Positions 6,537 through 15,492 of a stretch of DNA of 21,228 nt are shown here, one piece after another. The stretch spans positions 1 to 21,228 of IMG/VR virus record IMGVR_UViG_3300042391_002233; one strand, written 5' to 3'. The notes beneath the pieces were generated by a model that saw nothing but the letters and a program-made list of their open reading frames with translations, was not told where the DNA came from and did no database searches. Each line of letters starts with the position of its first letter. The stretch's first letter is position 1. The position numbers and the translations under genes are program-made. Source of the DNA: a virus.

Positions 6537-8495
6537 TTATTGACGTTTCCGCAGATTATTCAATATCAAAAATAGCCGGTTGGAGGCTTGTTCGGCGGTT
6601 AGTGGTTGGTTGAAATTATTGGCGGCATTGGTAATGTCCAGTTCGGAAACTTCATCGCCGATGATGGGTGGGTGGAATTCATCGAAAATACACTGTCCGT
6701 ATTTGAGTGCTGTTTTTAATTGAGGCCATGCCGCTTCGAGCGTTTGTTCATCGATCGTGGCATAGCTGGTTTTTATGAGCTGCAGGGCATCGTAGTATAA
6801 TTTCTCTGCATTGAATTCTTCTACTTCTTCTTCAAAGAATGAGCCATCGAGAGTGAGGTCGGCGGTGTCGCTTTTTTCCTCATACAGTTCAGCCATGCGT
6901 TCATCGATTGTTGTTTCGGTGATGATTGGATAGATCGTCACGGGGCGACGAGAAGTGATGCGCCAGACGCGAGCTTCGAATTGAGAGTTGGTGTCGTAGG
7001 CAAAGGCCTTGCCGGGCATGATCAAGTGGGCGCAATTATCGAGCGAGTATCCCTCTGACATGCTGTAAAGTCCACACACGATGACGGAGTATTTTTCCGC
7101 TTTGAATGCTTCGATCGCGGTACCTCGGTCGGCTGGTGATACAGTGCCATCGAGGGCGATGACTTTTACTCCTGCTTCTAGCAAGAGCGAGGTAATGGTT
7201 TGGGTAAAGTGAGTGAATGGAGAGCCGATCACGACTTGTTCACCGATCGCAAGCAGTTCACTTACTTTGCGGATCGTGGCATCGAGCTTGGGTGTCCACG
7301 GCGACCAGCTCCGGCGGTGATGCGGATTGCCGTTGTTGCACACATCAGCGAGTGATGGTGCATCGGGGCAGCAGGCGGCCAGCCGGAGGTTGGTGAGCTG
7401 CATTCCGAGACTTGAAATGTGTTTGACGAGGGCTCCATCTTTATTTCGCGTTGGACGATTTTCAAGGTGATGACAATAGACAGTGGATTGTGCGGTGCCA
7501 GGTTTGACGGTGATAGGTACGATTGTTTTCATGACGATTGGCTCTCCGCAGTCTGATTTGCGACGACGGATAAGAATGGGAGATAGCACGCGCCAAAGGC
7601 GATGCACGTTGCAAACTCTGGCTGATTCACGTTCGATGCGAATGCTGTTGCGATCCGTGGCGGTGGTAATGGCGCGCTCTTCCTCACGGGTTGTGTAGCG
7701 GTCAATTTCAAGGTGTGATTTGGCAAACTTCCCTTTGTCTTTGAGTGCATAGGGGAATCGCGCTGTGGGCTCAGTGTGGCCACCAGCCGCCCACCACGCG
7801 AGGTAGAAGATCGATGGCAATCTGTTCTTGATAGGTGTGCCAGTGAGCAGCAAACGATAGCGAGGATTTAACATGCGGATTTGCAAAGATACATCTGAGT
7901 CCTCTTGCAAACGCACTGCTTCATCTAAAACCACGCAATCAAATCCCCATCCGAAAGTTTCATATTGGGAAAGGATTCTGGCCACTGTTGGGGCCCATAC
8001 GCAAGTGATGTCATCGGAGATGTGTCCGATGCCCTGGTAGTAAATATCGGGATCCATCTTGGCATTGTCGAATGCGGAAATCGCGGCATCGCGGAATAGG
8101 ATAGAGAGTTCGATGGCGCGCGTTTTTAGCAAGGCGGCGGCGATGGATGCTTTTTCGTCGGAGTTGTTCCGCGTCAAGTTTTCATAGGAAATGAGGAAGT
8201 ATTTCCCCATGCGTTTTTCTGGTGCTGCGGGGATGCGCGTATTGATGCGATGGAGGATGAGGTCGTCGGCATTCTTGATCACTGGGATGTGAATTTTATA
8301 GAGCTTCAGCGCATCTTTCTGGAATTGCTGGTGGAGGCCAGTAGGCACGACTAACAAGGTTCTGGCAGCGTGTTTCAAATACGGCCATGAGAGGGCGGCA
8401 ATGGTTTTGCCTAGTCCTTGTTCCCATGAAAGAATTACGCCGTCTGCGCAAGCGGCAGCGGCTAGATCGGCGCGTTGGAATGGTTTATGTATCAT
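6537..8495 (-). CDS. SNF2-like (superfamily 2) DNA helicase/translocase
   Basis: A 652-aa ATP-dependent DNA translocase. Residues 25-31 (EQGLGKT) are the Walker A motif. Motif Ia is LLVVPTGL, motif II is DEAV (191-194; the family usually has DEAH or DEAD) and motif III is LLLTGTPIKNRL (216-226). The second RecA-like lobe has ALDGTVSPADR, motif V (SMSEGYSLDNCAHLI), and at 505-512 QFEARVWR, the motif VI position, where the usual following Gly-Gln is absent. No nuclease domain is visible. It is coupled to the 121-aa gene (11-nt overlap) and, through it, to a DNA methyltransferase. That pairing recalls phage-borne methyltransferase/helicase systems such as the P1 DarB protein, where both activities are fused. 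An anti-restriction or genome-modification role is inferred, not shown. Confidence 0.82.
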   Translation of the reverse strand: MIHKPFQRADLAAAACADGVILSWEQGLGKTIAALSWPYLKHAARTLLVVPTGLHQQFQKDALKLYKIHIPVIKNADDLILHRINTRIPAAPEKRMGKYFLISYENLTRNNSDEKASIAAALLKTRAIELSILFRDAAISAFDNAKMDPDIYYQGIGHISDDITCVWAPTVARILSQYETFGWGFDCVVLDEAVRLQEDSDVSLQIRMLNPRYRLLLTGTPIKNRLPSIFYLAWWAAGGHTEPTARFPYALKDKGKFAKSHLEIDRYTTREEERAITTATDRNSIRIERESARVCNVHRLWRVLSPILIRRRKSDCGEPIVMKTIVPITVKPGTAQSTVYCHHLENRPTRNKDGALVKHISSLGMQLTNLRLAACCPDAPSLADVCNNGNPHHRRSWSPWTPKLDATIRKVSELLAIGEQVVIGSPFTHFTQTITSLLLEAGVKVIALDGTVSPADRGTAIEAFKAEKYSVIVCGLYSMSEGYSLDNCAHLIMPGKAFAYDTNSQFEARVWRITSRRPVTIYPIITETTIDERMAELYEEKSDTADLTLDGSFFEEEVEEFNAEKLYYDALQLIKTSYATIDEQTLEAAWPQLKTALKYGQCIFDEFHPPIIGDEVSELDITNAANNFNQPLTAEQASNRLFLILNNLRKRQ

Positions 8496-8850
8496 TTTTA
8501 TTAGGGGCTGTGGGGTATTGATGGAAAAGCATGATCAACAAAGTTGCTTCTCGGAAATCGAAAAAATTAGTGGATTTTATAAATGCGATAGCATCGCGGC
8601 TATATGATTTTGCTGAGCGATGTTGTTTTTTTGTGAAATGAAGATGGGGTTCATGGTCATTATATTTTACCAATAGTCGGGGAAAATCGGTGAGCAGTGG
8701 TATCCATGTGAAAGCTAATTTTGAGTTTTCCCAATATCCACTGCGCAATACTTTTTCGGTTGGCCATTTAGTTCTTAGTTCTAATGTGTCGATGCACTTT
8801 TTTATCCACACATCGTAGAGTGGGCGCATTTCTTCTGGTGCGCTTTTCAT
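8485..8850 (-). CDS. Hypothetical protein between methyltransferase and helicase, 121 aa
   Basis: A 121-aa soluble protein, rich in aromatic and basic residues. The central part (FTWIPLLTDFPRLLVKYND) looks like mixed alpha/beta structure. No family is recognised. It overlaps the upstream methyltransferase by 4 nt (ATGA) and the downstream helicase start by 11 nt, so the three are almost certainly made from one transcript in coupled fashion. It could be a small partner of the methyltransferase-helicase pair. Confidence 0.68.
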   Translation of the reverse strand: MKSAPEEMRPLYDVWIKKCIDTLELRTKWPTEKVLRSGYWENSKLAFTWIPLLTDFPRLLVKYNDHEPHLHFTKKQHRSAKSYSRDAIAFIKSTNFFDFREATLLIMLFHQYPTAPNKNDT

Positions 8851-10325
8851 GACGTGATCTGTTCTAGCATGTTGAGGCGGGATTCATGTGCGGCGCATTC
8901 CTCTGGCCGGACGGTGGCAAGGCTGGGGACTTCGGGGATATGGAAAAACTCGGCGATATCTTCCATCGGATAAGTGCCAGAAATGTGAGCGTGTTTGTAG
9001 GTGAATTGCGCCGTTCCCCCGTCATCGGCAGCATGGACAGTAAAGATCAGATCGTTGCCGCGTGTGGAGATTTGCTCTTCGTCTTTTTTGCCGTTTTTGT
9101 AGCGTGGTTGGTAGCGTGAGAATTGGTATTTTGCGACTTCCGACGTGACTTCATAAAACTCTCCCTCGCGGAAGAAGAGGAAATCTCGTTTGCATTGGAG
9201 TTTATCATTTTCATCGAGCCAGCCGAGCCGTTGGAGCTGGCTAACAGGAGTGAGCGGAGTGCGATTGTTATTGTATTCATCCATGGCGCTCTGGATAGCG
9301 AGCGCGGCACTGGGGCTGATGGTCCAGTGGCCATGATCGAGCATGTCATTGAGTGCTTGGCGTGACGATCGCTGGACGGTGAGTTCGTGAGGGTTGGCGT
9401 AGTTGAGGCTTTGGAGGGATTTGAACTGTGCGGCGGGAATGGATCCAATGTATTGCTGAAAGGCGCTTACTCTGGTGCGCAGTGTGCCATCGCGGGAGAG
9501 CACCACGTTTTCTAGTCGACGTTCCGGATTGATGCGCGCTTCTGCTTCATCGATCGCTGCATTGAAGCGTTGAGGGGGAAGTGCGTATGACCCATTCAAT
9601 CCACCAGGGGGACGTAGGTGAGCCCATGATTTGAGAATGGCTTCTAGTTCTTGCGGCGTGTCCAGTGCAAGGTGCATGGGAGCTGGCGGCAATCCTTTGT
9701 ATCGCTTGGCAATGTAAAGAATTGACGCGATGAAATCTGCATTGGGGAAAAAGCTAGGGTGAGTGACGTGAAACCAGACGTGATCTAGCAAGCTGGGGTC
9801 TTCCTTGGTGATGCGTTCGATGGTTGCATGATTGGCGATGAAAAGGCACTCGCCATCAAGAGATAGTAAATGAGTGATTGATTTGAGACATGCAGAAGTG
9901 CTATCCAGTGTTTCATGACCGTTACGTAACGGTGCAGGAAGTAACGATTGTGGCCAAGAGAGCGAGAAAGGAGGATTGCAGCCCAGCAAATCAAACTTGG
10001 TGCGGCTTTCTAACAAGCATGGCAAAAGGTCTAAGAAATCTAGGTGCGCATGAGTGATCCGAGGGCTGGGCATGAGCCGGTTGAGTGATAGTTTCGCGCT
10101 ACTGTCGATATCGGCTGCGCAGACGAATTGCGTATCGGCGGCTTGTAATCCACGCAATAATGACCCATCGCCGCATTGGAGATCGGCAATGGTCGGACGT
10201 TTTTTAGGCAGTAATGCAGCGAGAGCATGAGCCCACGGTGCAGGGGTATAGTAGTTTTGGAGGCCTTTAAGGTGGCTGTTAGTAGCGGGACTGACTAACG
10301 ATTGGGGAGTGCGTTTTTGTGACAT
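8847..10325 (-). CDS. Class I SAM-dependent DNA methyltransferase (N6-adenine type)
   Basis: A 492-aa protein. Motif I, binding S-adenosylmethionine, is ADLQCGDGS (47-55), and the acidic residue after beta-2 is in AADID. Motif IV is NPPF (117-120), the catalytic signature of N6-adenine or N4-cytosine amino methyltransferases. The order I-then-IV and an upstream YYTP (25-28), like the 'YFTP' of type I/IIG enzymes, support a gamma-type adenine methylase. The C-terminal 250 residues are probably a target-recognition or partner-binding part of unknown family. It heads a coupled three-gene unit with the 121-aa protein and the SNF2-like helicase. One copy of the dispersed palindrome lies within it, encoding Pro-Leu-Arg-Asn-Gly at 132-136. 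No Shine-Dalgarno site precedes the start. Confidence 0.83.
   Translation of the reverse strand: MSQKRTPQSLVSPATNSHLKGLQNYYTPAPWAHALAALLPKKRPTIADLQCGDGSLLRGLQAADTQFVCAADIDSSAKLSLNRLMPSPRITHAHLDFLDLLPCLLESRTKFDLLGCNPPFSLSWPQSLLPAPLRNGHETLDSTSACLKSITHLLSLDGECLFIANHATIERITKEDPSLLDHVWFHVTHPSFFPNADFIASILYIAKRYKGLPPAPMHLALDTPQELEAILKSWAHLRPPGGLNGSYALPPQRFNAAIDEAEARINPERRLENVVLSRDGTLRTRVSAFQQYIGSIPAAQFKSLQSLNYANPHELTVQRSSRQALNDMLDHGHWTISPSAALAIQSAMDEYNNNRTPLTPVSQLQRLGWLDENDKLQCKRDFLFFREGEFYEVTSEVAKYQFSRYQPRYKNGKKDEEQISTRGNDLIFTVHAADDGGTAQFTYKHAHISGTYPMEDIAEFFHIPEVPSLATVRPEECAAHESRLNMLEQITS
9918..9933. repeat. Dispersed palindrome, copy 2 (perfect 16 bp, in coding DNA)
   Basis: The same 16 bp as copy 1, ACCGTTACGTAACGGT, inside the minus-strand methyltransferase gene just after the NPPF motif. 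It is read in the frame giving Leu-Arg-Asn-Gly. Confidence 0.85.
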
Positions 10326-10366
10326 GGTGTAGTTAATTAGTGTTATTCATTGATTGATTATTTCTA

Positions 10367-10552
10367 TTACAGATCATTAGGCCATACGTGTAGGCTGGTC
10401 TGCCACTCTTTGTGCTCGATCTTTCGACCGAGGATCTCGATAATCGAAAATGCCCGCGTGTCCAATGCGTCGTAAAAAACGACACAATCTAGATTTTGAT
10501 TGTAGATTATTATAAAATTATTCTTGACGAAATCTATCCGTTTCTCGAATGT
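10367..10552 (-). pseudogene. 5'-truncated backbone gene fragment at the cargo edge
   Basis: An open frame of about 61 codons with no ATG, GTG or early TTG. It reads in protein-like fashion (for example CVVFYDALDTRAFSIIEILG) and ends in HVWPNDL and TAA, 42 nt upstream of the methyltransferase start on the same strand. A TGA at 10553-10555 closes it upstream, about 120 nt before the plus-strand cargo operon. It looks like the 3' end of a small operon gene whose 5' part was lost or displaced by insertion of the 10.7-16.7 kb cargo. The minus-strand frame at 16653-16805, beyond the cargo, starts properly and runs into cargo DNA, so it could be the missing 5' part. That link is inference. Confidence 0.5.
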
Positions 10553-10675
10553 TCATTTGTGATCGAAAGGCATCAGCTTTTACGATCTATCTCACGATTA
10601 CATCTGTGCTTCACGCAATATACTAGCCTTACCCATGAGAACCCGAAACCACAAGCACTACCCATCCCGCTGTAA
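10553..10675. other. Short non-coding stretch upstream of the cargo operon
   Basis: About 120 bp between the truncated minus-strand fragment and the cargo methyltransferase start. It should contain the cargo promoter, but I see no convincing -35/-10 pair. A TTGACG at 10524-10529 lies within the neighbouring fragment without a good -10 at the right distance. The left boundary of the insertion probably lies here. Confidence 0.35.
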
Positions 10676-13438
10676 ATGAACGCCGTTGAGATCGAAGAAG
10701 CCGTTTCCGCACTGGCGGAGCAACATTTTGACGCTGAGGAGTTCCCTTTCGCCTTTCTCGAGGCCTTTGGAAATAAGGAGACGACGCTTAAACGTCTGCG
10801 CTCTGGCACGTATAACAAGTCCGATCTTGGTGGGGTTCTTCAGACAGGCAATATCCACATCAAATCATGTTCGGCAGGCGAGGTTTCCTCAACGCTTGAT
10901 ACTCTGCGGACCAGCCCTGCCACCACCAAGGGAAAGGTACAGTTCATTGTTGCGACGGACGGCACTGACTTCCAGGCGGAGGACCTCTCCACTGGCGAGA
11001 CTGTCGCCTGCGATTATGGGAAATTCTCCGACCACTTCGGGTTCTTCCTGCCGCTCGCCGGTATCAGTACGGTTAAGGAGATCCGTGAAAACGCCTTCGA
11101 TATTAAGGCGACCAGCCGCCTGAACAAACTCTACATCGAGCTACTCAAGGACAACCCAGAGTGGGGCACTGCTGCCCGCCGCCAAGATCTGAACCACTTC
11201 ATGGCCCGCCTGATCTTCTGCTTCTTCGCCGAGGATACCGACATTTTCAATGGAGTGGGGCTGTTCACTACCACCGTCGACAAGATGAGTGCGCGGGACT
11301 CTTCCAACACCCACGAGGTCATCTCTGAGATATTCAGAGCGATGAACACCAAGCTGGAGGAGCGGACAAAAGCTGGGATCAAGAGTTGGGCAAATGCCTT
11401 TCCCTATGTGAACGGTGGGCTATACGCCGGCAGCACGGATACGCCGGTCTTTTCCAAGATCGCCCGCTCCTACCTGATGCATGTGGGGAACTTAGACTGG
11501 ACGAAGATCAATCCCGACATCTTCGGCTCCATGATCCAGGCCGTGGCTGATGACGAGGAGCGTGGTGCTCTGGGTATGCACTACACCAGCGTGCCGAACA
11601 TCCTCAAAGTCCTCAACCCCCTCTTCCTTGATGACCTACGGGAAAAGCTCGCTGAGGCCGGGGACAACGCCCGCAAGCTCCTCAACCTCCGTAACCGCAT
11701 CGCCCGCATCCGCGTCTGCGATCCCGCCTGCGGGTCCGGAAATTTCCTCGTCATCGCCTACAAGGAAATGCGCGTGATCGAGGCTGAAATCAATGCTCGG
11801 CGAAACGAGCGGAATCTCCGCAGCGTCATTCCGGTTAGGAACTTTCGCGGCATCGAACTGCGGGACTTCTCTGTGGAAATCGCACGCCTTGCCCTCATCA
11901 TTGCGGAGTATCAGTGCGATGTCCTCTACCTTGGCCAGAAAGAAGCGCTCGCCGTGTTCCTGCCGCTAGATACAAAAAATTGGATCACGTGTGGGAATGC
12001 ACTGCGATTGGATTGGTTGAGCATTTGGGATCCATCTGGAAAGAAGGTGAAAATTATCGGAGACGATTTATTCAGCACACCGCTGGATCAGTCGGAAATC
12101 GATTTCGAGAACGAGGCAGGAGAGACGTATATTTGCGGGAATCCGCCTTATTTGGGATCAGTTTTGCAAGACCCAGATCAAAAGCTAGATCTTAAGGGAG
12201 TCTTTGAAAGTCGGACGAATGCCTGGAAATCTTTAGACTACGTTGCAGCTTGGTTCATGAAAGCAGCTGACTACAGCATTCACACTGCAACCAAATCCGC
12301 TTTTGTATCTACCAACTCGATATGCCAGGGGGAGCAAGTACCTATACTTTGGCCGCTGATCTTTCAAACAGGAAATGAAATTGACTTCGCATATACGAGT
12401 TTTAAGTGGGCGAATCTCGCATCAAATAAAGCTGGTGTTACCGTGGTTATCGTAGGCCTCTCACAATTAGCCCAAAAGGATAGAAAATTATTTACTACGA
12501 CTTCCGAAGGCACAATTGACCTCAGAGTTACACCAAACATTAATCCTTATCTTGTCGCGGCACCAAATGCCATAGTCAAATCCACTTCCCGCCCAATTTC
12601 GCCAATTTCGAGAATGTTGCGTGGCAATCTGCCAAACGACGGCGGATACTTGTTATTGAGCGAAACTGAGAAAAAAGATCTTGAATACGAACATGATGAT
12701 GCAAGTCGATTTATCCGAAAATTTATAGGATCAAGGGAGTTTATTAACTCAATACCTAGATTTTGTCTCTGGATCGAAGATGAACAACTAAATGACGCAT
12801 ATTCCATACCTGCAATTCGTAGCAGAATTGAGGCAGTGAGAAAAAAAAGGCAAACAGCTGGGAAGCAGGCGCGTGATCATGCGGGGAGTCCGCATAAATT
12901 TGTATTTGCTCCGCACCTCGAAGGGACTGCCATTGCGATTCCCGCAATAACATCGGAGAATCGAGATTACCTGCCTGTTGGTATAGTAAAGGGTGATACA
13001 ATAGTTGGAGCTAAATGCTATGTAATGTATGGAGTTCCAATTTGGAACTTAGCGTTAATCGCTTCCCGCGTGCACTGGATTTGGATAAGTGCGATATCAG
13101 CACGGCTCGAGATGCGATTTTCATATGCCAATACCCTCGGCTGGAACACCTTCCCGCTGCCCCCGCTGACGGAGACGAACAAGTCTGATCTGACGAAGTG
13201 CGCGGAGGATATCCTGTTGGCGCGAGAGGAGCATTTCCCAGCGACGATCGCGGATCTCTACGATCCAAAAAAAATGCCGGCTAATCTTAAAGCCGCCCAC
13301 GACCGAAATGATGAGGTCTTGGAACGTATCTTTATCGGTCGCCGTTTCAAGAATGACACGGAACGACTGGAAAAGCTTTTTGAACTCTATACCAAAATGA
13401 CAGCAACTACGCCCATGAAGAAAGGAGCCAAGCGATGA
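10676..13438 (+). CDS. MmeI-like DNA adenine methyltransferase, first gene of defence cargo
   Basis: A 920-aa class I DNA methyltransferase with the architecture of the MmeI/YeeA group. It has an alpha/beta N-terminal part (1-150), a helical spacer (about 150-300), and then motif I DPACGSGNF (349-357). FRGIELRDFSVEIARLAL carries the second SAM-binding acidic residue. Catalytic NPPY is at 489-492, a variable target-recognition part spans about 590-810, and the C-terminus begins at TLGWNTFPLPPLT. MmeI enzymes carry an N-terminal nuclease with an ExK signature, but I see none here. Cleavage, if any, would come from the co-transcribed helicase and GIY-YIG proteins. The DNA is GC-rich to about 11,965 and again from about 13,130, but clearly AT-richer between, which hints at a swapped specificity segment. 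The stop overlaps the next start by 4 nt. The start has no Shine-Dalgarno site. Confidence 0.85.
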   Translation: MNAVEIEEAVSALAEQHFDAEEFPFAFLEAFGNKETTLKRLRSGTYNKSDLGGVLQTGNIHIKSCSAGEVSSTLDTLRTSPATTKGKVQFIVATDGTDFQAEDLSTGETVACDYGKFSDHFGFFLPLAGISTVKEIRENAFDIKATSRLNKLYIELLKDNPEWGTAARRQDLNHFMARLIFCFFAEDTDIFNGVGLFTTTVDKMSARDSSNTHEVISEIFRAMNTKLEERTKAGIKSWANAFPYVNGGLYAGSTDTPVFSKIARSYLMHVGNLDWTKINPDIFGSMIQAVADDEERGALGMHYTSVPNILKVLNPLFLDDLREKLAEAGDNARKLLNLRNRIARIRVCDPACGSGNFLVIAYKEMRVIEAEINARRNERNLRSVIPVRNFRGIELRDFSVEIARLALIIAEYQCDVLYLGQKEALAVFLPLDTKNWITCGNALRLDWLSIWDPSGKKVKIIGDDLFSTPLDQSEIDFENEAGETYICGNPPYLGSVLQDPDQKLDLKGVFESRTNAWKSLDYVAAWFMKAADYSIHTATKSAFVSTNSICQGEQVPILWPLIFQTGNEIDFAYTSFKWANLASNKAGVTVVIVGLSQLAQKDRKLFTTTSEGTIDLRVTPNINPYLVAAPNAIVKSTSRPISPISRMLRGNLPNDGGYLLLSETEKKDLEYEHDDASRFIRKFIGSREFINSIPRFCLWIEDEQLNDAYSIPAIRSRIEAVRKKRQTAGKQARDHAGSPHKFVFAPHLEGTAIAIPAITSENRDYLPVGIVKGDTIVGAKCYVMYGVPIWNLALIASRVHWIWISAISARLEMRFSYANTLGWNTFPLPPLTETNKSDLTKCAEDILLAREEHFPATIADLYDPKKMPANLKAAHDRNDEVLERIFIGRRFKNDTERLEKLFELYTKMTATTPMKKGAKR

Positions 13439-15492
13439 GCAGCCCTAAGTCCGTCCCATCGGTCTCGGTGAGCTATGCCCGGAATGGATCCTCCGCGAAG
13501 TCCAACGAGCTTGGAATGCGGGCCATGCAGGAGAAAGCCTACGATAAGCGTGGTGAGCAATATCTTCTCATAAAGTCTCCACCGGCGTCCGGCAAGAGCC
13601 GGGCTCTCATGTTCATCGCACTCGATAAGCTGGAAAACCAAGGCCTCCAGCAGGCGATAATTGTCGTTCCTGAGAAATCGATTGGAGCAAGCTTCGCAAA
13701 TGAGCCACTGAGTAAGTATGGCTTTTGGTCAGACTGGCAGGTGAAGCCCGAGTGGAATCTGTGCAACTCCCCTGGAACCGAGGGAGGCAAGGTGAAGTCC
13801 GTGGGAGCCTTTCTCAAGAGCAGTGACAAGGTCTTGGTGTGTACCCATGCGACTTTCCGTTTTGCTTGCGACGAGTTCGGCACCGAGGTTTTTGATAATC
13901 GGTTAATCGCCGTGGATGAGTTTCACCATGTTTCTGCCAATCCAGAAAACCGCCTTGGCTCTCATTTGGTAGATTTCATCAACCGAGATAAGGTGCACAT
14001 CGTCGCGATGACAGGCTCTTATTTCCGTGGAGACGCCGAGCCGGTTCTCATGCCGGAGGATGAGGCGAAGTTCGAGACGGTGACCTACACCTACTACGAG
14101 CAGCTTAACGGTTATGAATACCTGAAGCAGCTTGATATTGGCTATTACTTCTACAGTGGGCCCTATGCAGACGAGATTCTTGCCGTGCTCGATCCTACGG
14201 AGAAGACCATCATTCACATCCCAAGTGTTAATTCACGGGAAAGCACGAAGCAGAAGCACAAAGAGGTAGAACATATCATCGATGAGCTGGGGACTTGGAA
14301 GGGCACCGACCCTGTAACGGGTTTCCAACTCGTGGAGACTAAGGAGGGCCGTATTCTAAAAATCGCGGATCTGGTGGACGATGATGCATCAACCAGAGAT
14401 AAGGTAACTGCGGCCCTTAGAGATCCGGCTCAAAAGAACAACCGAGACCACGTGGATATCATCATTGCGCTAGGTATGGCGAAAGAAGGTTTCGACTGGA
14501 TTTGGTGCGAACATGCTTTGACCGTGGGCTACCGGTCGAGTCTTACCGAGGTCGTTCAGATCATCGGAAGAGCGACAAGGGACGCGCCCGGTAAAACTCG
14601 TGCCCGCTTTACTAACCTCATCGCCGAGCCTGATGCCTCTGAGCAATCTGTAGCGGAGGCGGTTAACGATACGCTAAAGGCTATCGCTGCGAGTCTCTTG
14701 ATGGAGCAGGTTCTTGCTCCTCGCTTCAATTTCACACCCAAAAACTCCTCCAGTGGCGCAGTAGAGGGCTACAACTATGGGGCTGAAGGCTACCGAGAAG
14801 GAGAGTGTAACGTAGGATTGAAAGAAGACACTGGTGAGTTCCTTATCGAAATTAAAGGTCTCACTGAGCCAACGAGTAAGGAAGCGAAGCGGATCTGTAA
14901 GGAGGATATCAATGAGGTCATCACAGCTTTTGTCCAAAACAAGACAATCCTTGAGAGAGGTATTTTCGATGAAGAGACCTTGCCTGAAGAACTCACGCAG
15001 CTCCGCATGGGCAAGATCGTTCGAGATAAATATCCCGGGCTGGATCTGGAGGACCAAGAGGCAGTCAGGCAACATGCTGTCGCGACTCTGAATCTTACAC
15101 AGAAAGCAAAAGAGATCATGGCTGGTAGCTCCAATACCAACAAGGATGAGCCGACGAATACCGCGTTGATAGACGGCGTGAAAAAATTCGCTATGGATGT
15201 GCGAGAGCTCGATATCGATCTTATCGACCGTATCAATCCATTCAGTGAGGCCTATGCGATTCTTTCAAAAACGATGAGTGAAGAGCGCCTTAAGGAGGTC
15301 GCGGCAATTATCGCGGCAAAGCGGGTAAATCTTAGTATTGAGGATGCTCGTGATCTGAGCCGACGAGCACTTAAATTCAAACAAGAACATGGTCGATTGC
15401 CGTCTATTACCGCAGCTGATCCATGGGAGAGAAGCATGGCTGAGGGAGTTGCCTTCCTAGCTAGGAAGAAAGCGGAGGCTGCCAATGAGTAA
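13435..15492 (+). CDS. DEAD/DEAH-type superfamily 2 helicase of the defence operon
   Basis: A 685-aa ATPase. Walker A is SPPASGKS (48-55), motif Ia AIIVVPEKS, motif II DEFH (161-164), motif III AMTGSYFRG and motif VI QIIGRATR (375-382). These are all intact, so it should be an active DNA-dependent ATPase as in type I/III restriction complexes. The C-terminus (about 640-685) has a short helical module, FKQEHGRLP, recurring near the N-terminus of the next protein. No nuclease motif is evident. The start has a good Shine-Dalgarno site, GGAG at 13424-13427, and overlaps the methyltransferase stop as ATGA. The stop overlaps the next start by 8 nt. It probably acts with both neighbours on unmodified invading DNA, an inference from gene order. 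Confidence 0.87.
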   Translation: MSSPKSVPSVSVSYARNGSSAKSNELGMRAMQEKAYDKRGEQYLLIKSPPASGKSRALMFIALDKLENQGLQQAIIVVPEKSIGASFANEPLSKYGFWSDWQVKPEWNLCNSPGTEGGKVKSVGAFLKSSDKVLVCTHATFRFACDEFGTEVFDNRLIAVDEFHHVSANPENRLGSHLVDFINRDKVHIVAMTGSYFRGDAEPVLMPEDEAKFETVTYTYYEQLNGYEYLKQLDIGYYFYSGPYADEILAVLDPTEKTIIHIPSVNSRESTKQKHKEVEHIIDELGTWKGTDPVTGFQLVETKEGRILKIADLVDDDASTRDKVTAALRDPAQKNNRDHVDIIIALGMAKEGFDWIWCEHALTVGYRSSLTEVVQIIGRATRDAPGKTRARFTNLIAEPDASEQSVAEAVNDTLKAIAASLLMEQVLAPRFNFTPKNSSSGAVEGYNYGAEGYREGECNVGLKEDTGEFLIEIKGLTEPTSKEAKRICKEDINEVITAFVQNKTILERGIFDEETLPEELTQLRMGKIVRDKYPGLDLEDQEAVRQHAVATLNLTQKAKEIMAGSSNTNKDEPTNTALIDGVKKFAMDVRELDIDLIDRINPFSEAYAILSKTMSEERLKEVAAIIAAKRVNLSIEDARDLSRRALKFKQEHGRLPSITAADPWERSMAEGVAFLARKKAEAANE

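Noticed and set aside
3514-10363. ATTGATTGATTA shared by two non-coding stretches (near 3514 and near 10350)
   Set aside because: A 12-bp match of low-complexity AT-rich sequence in AT-rich gaps is not strong enough to call a repeat.
10326-10366. Promoter for the minus-strand 492-aa methyltransferase
   Set aside because: AT-rich DNA is present, but no -35/-10 pair with acceptable spacing could be fixed on the minus strand. The gene may simply be read from upstream.
10573-10858. Two minus-strand frames of 66-81 aa at the start of the cargo methyltransferase
   Set aside because: Both lie antisense to convincing coding sequence and show no protein-like pattern.
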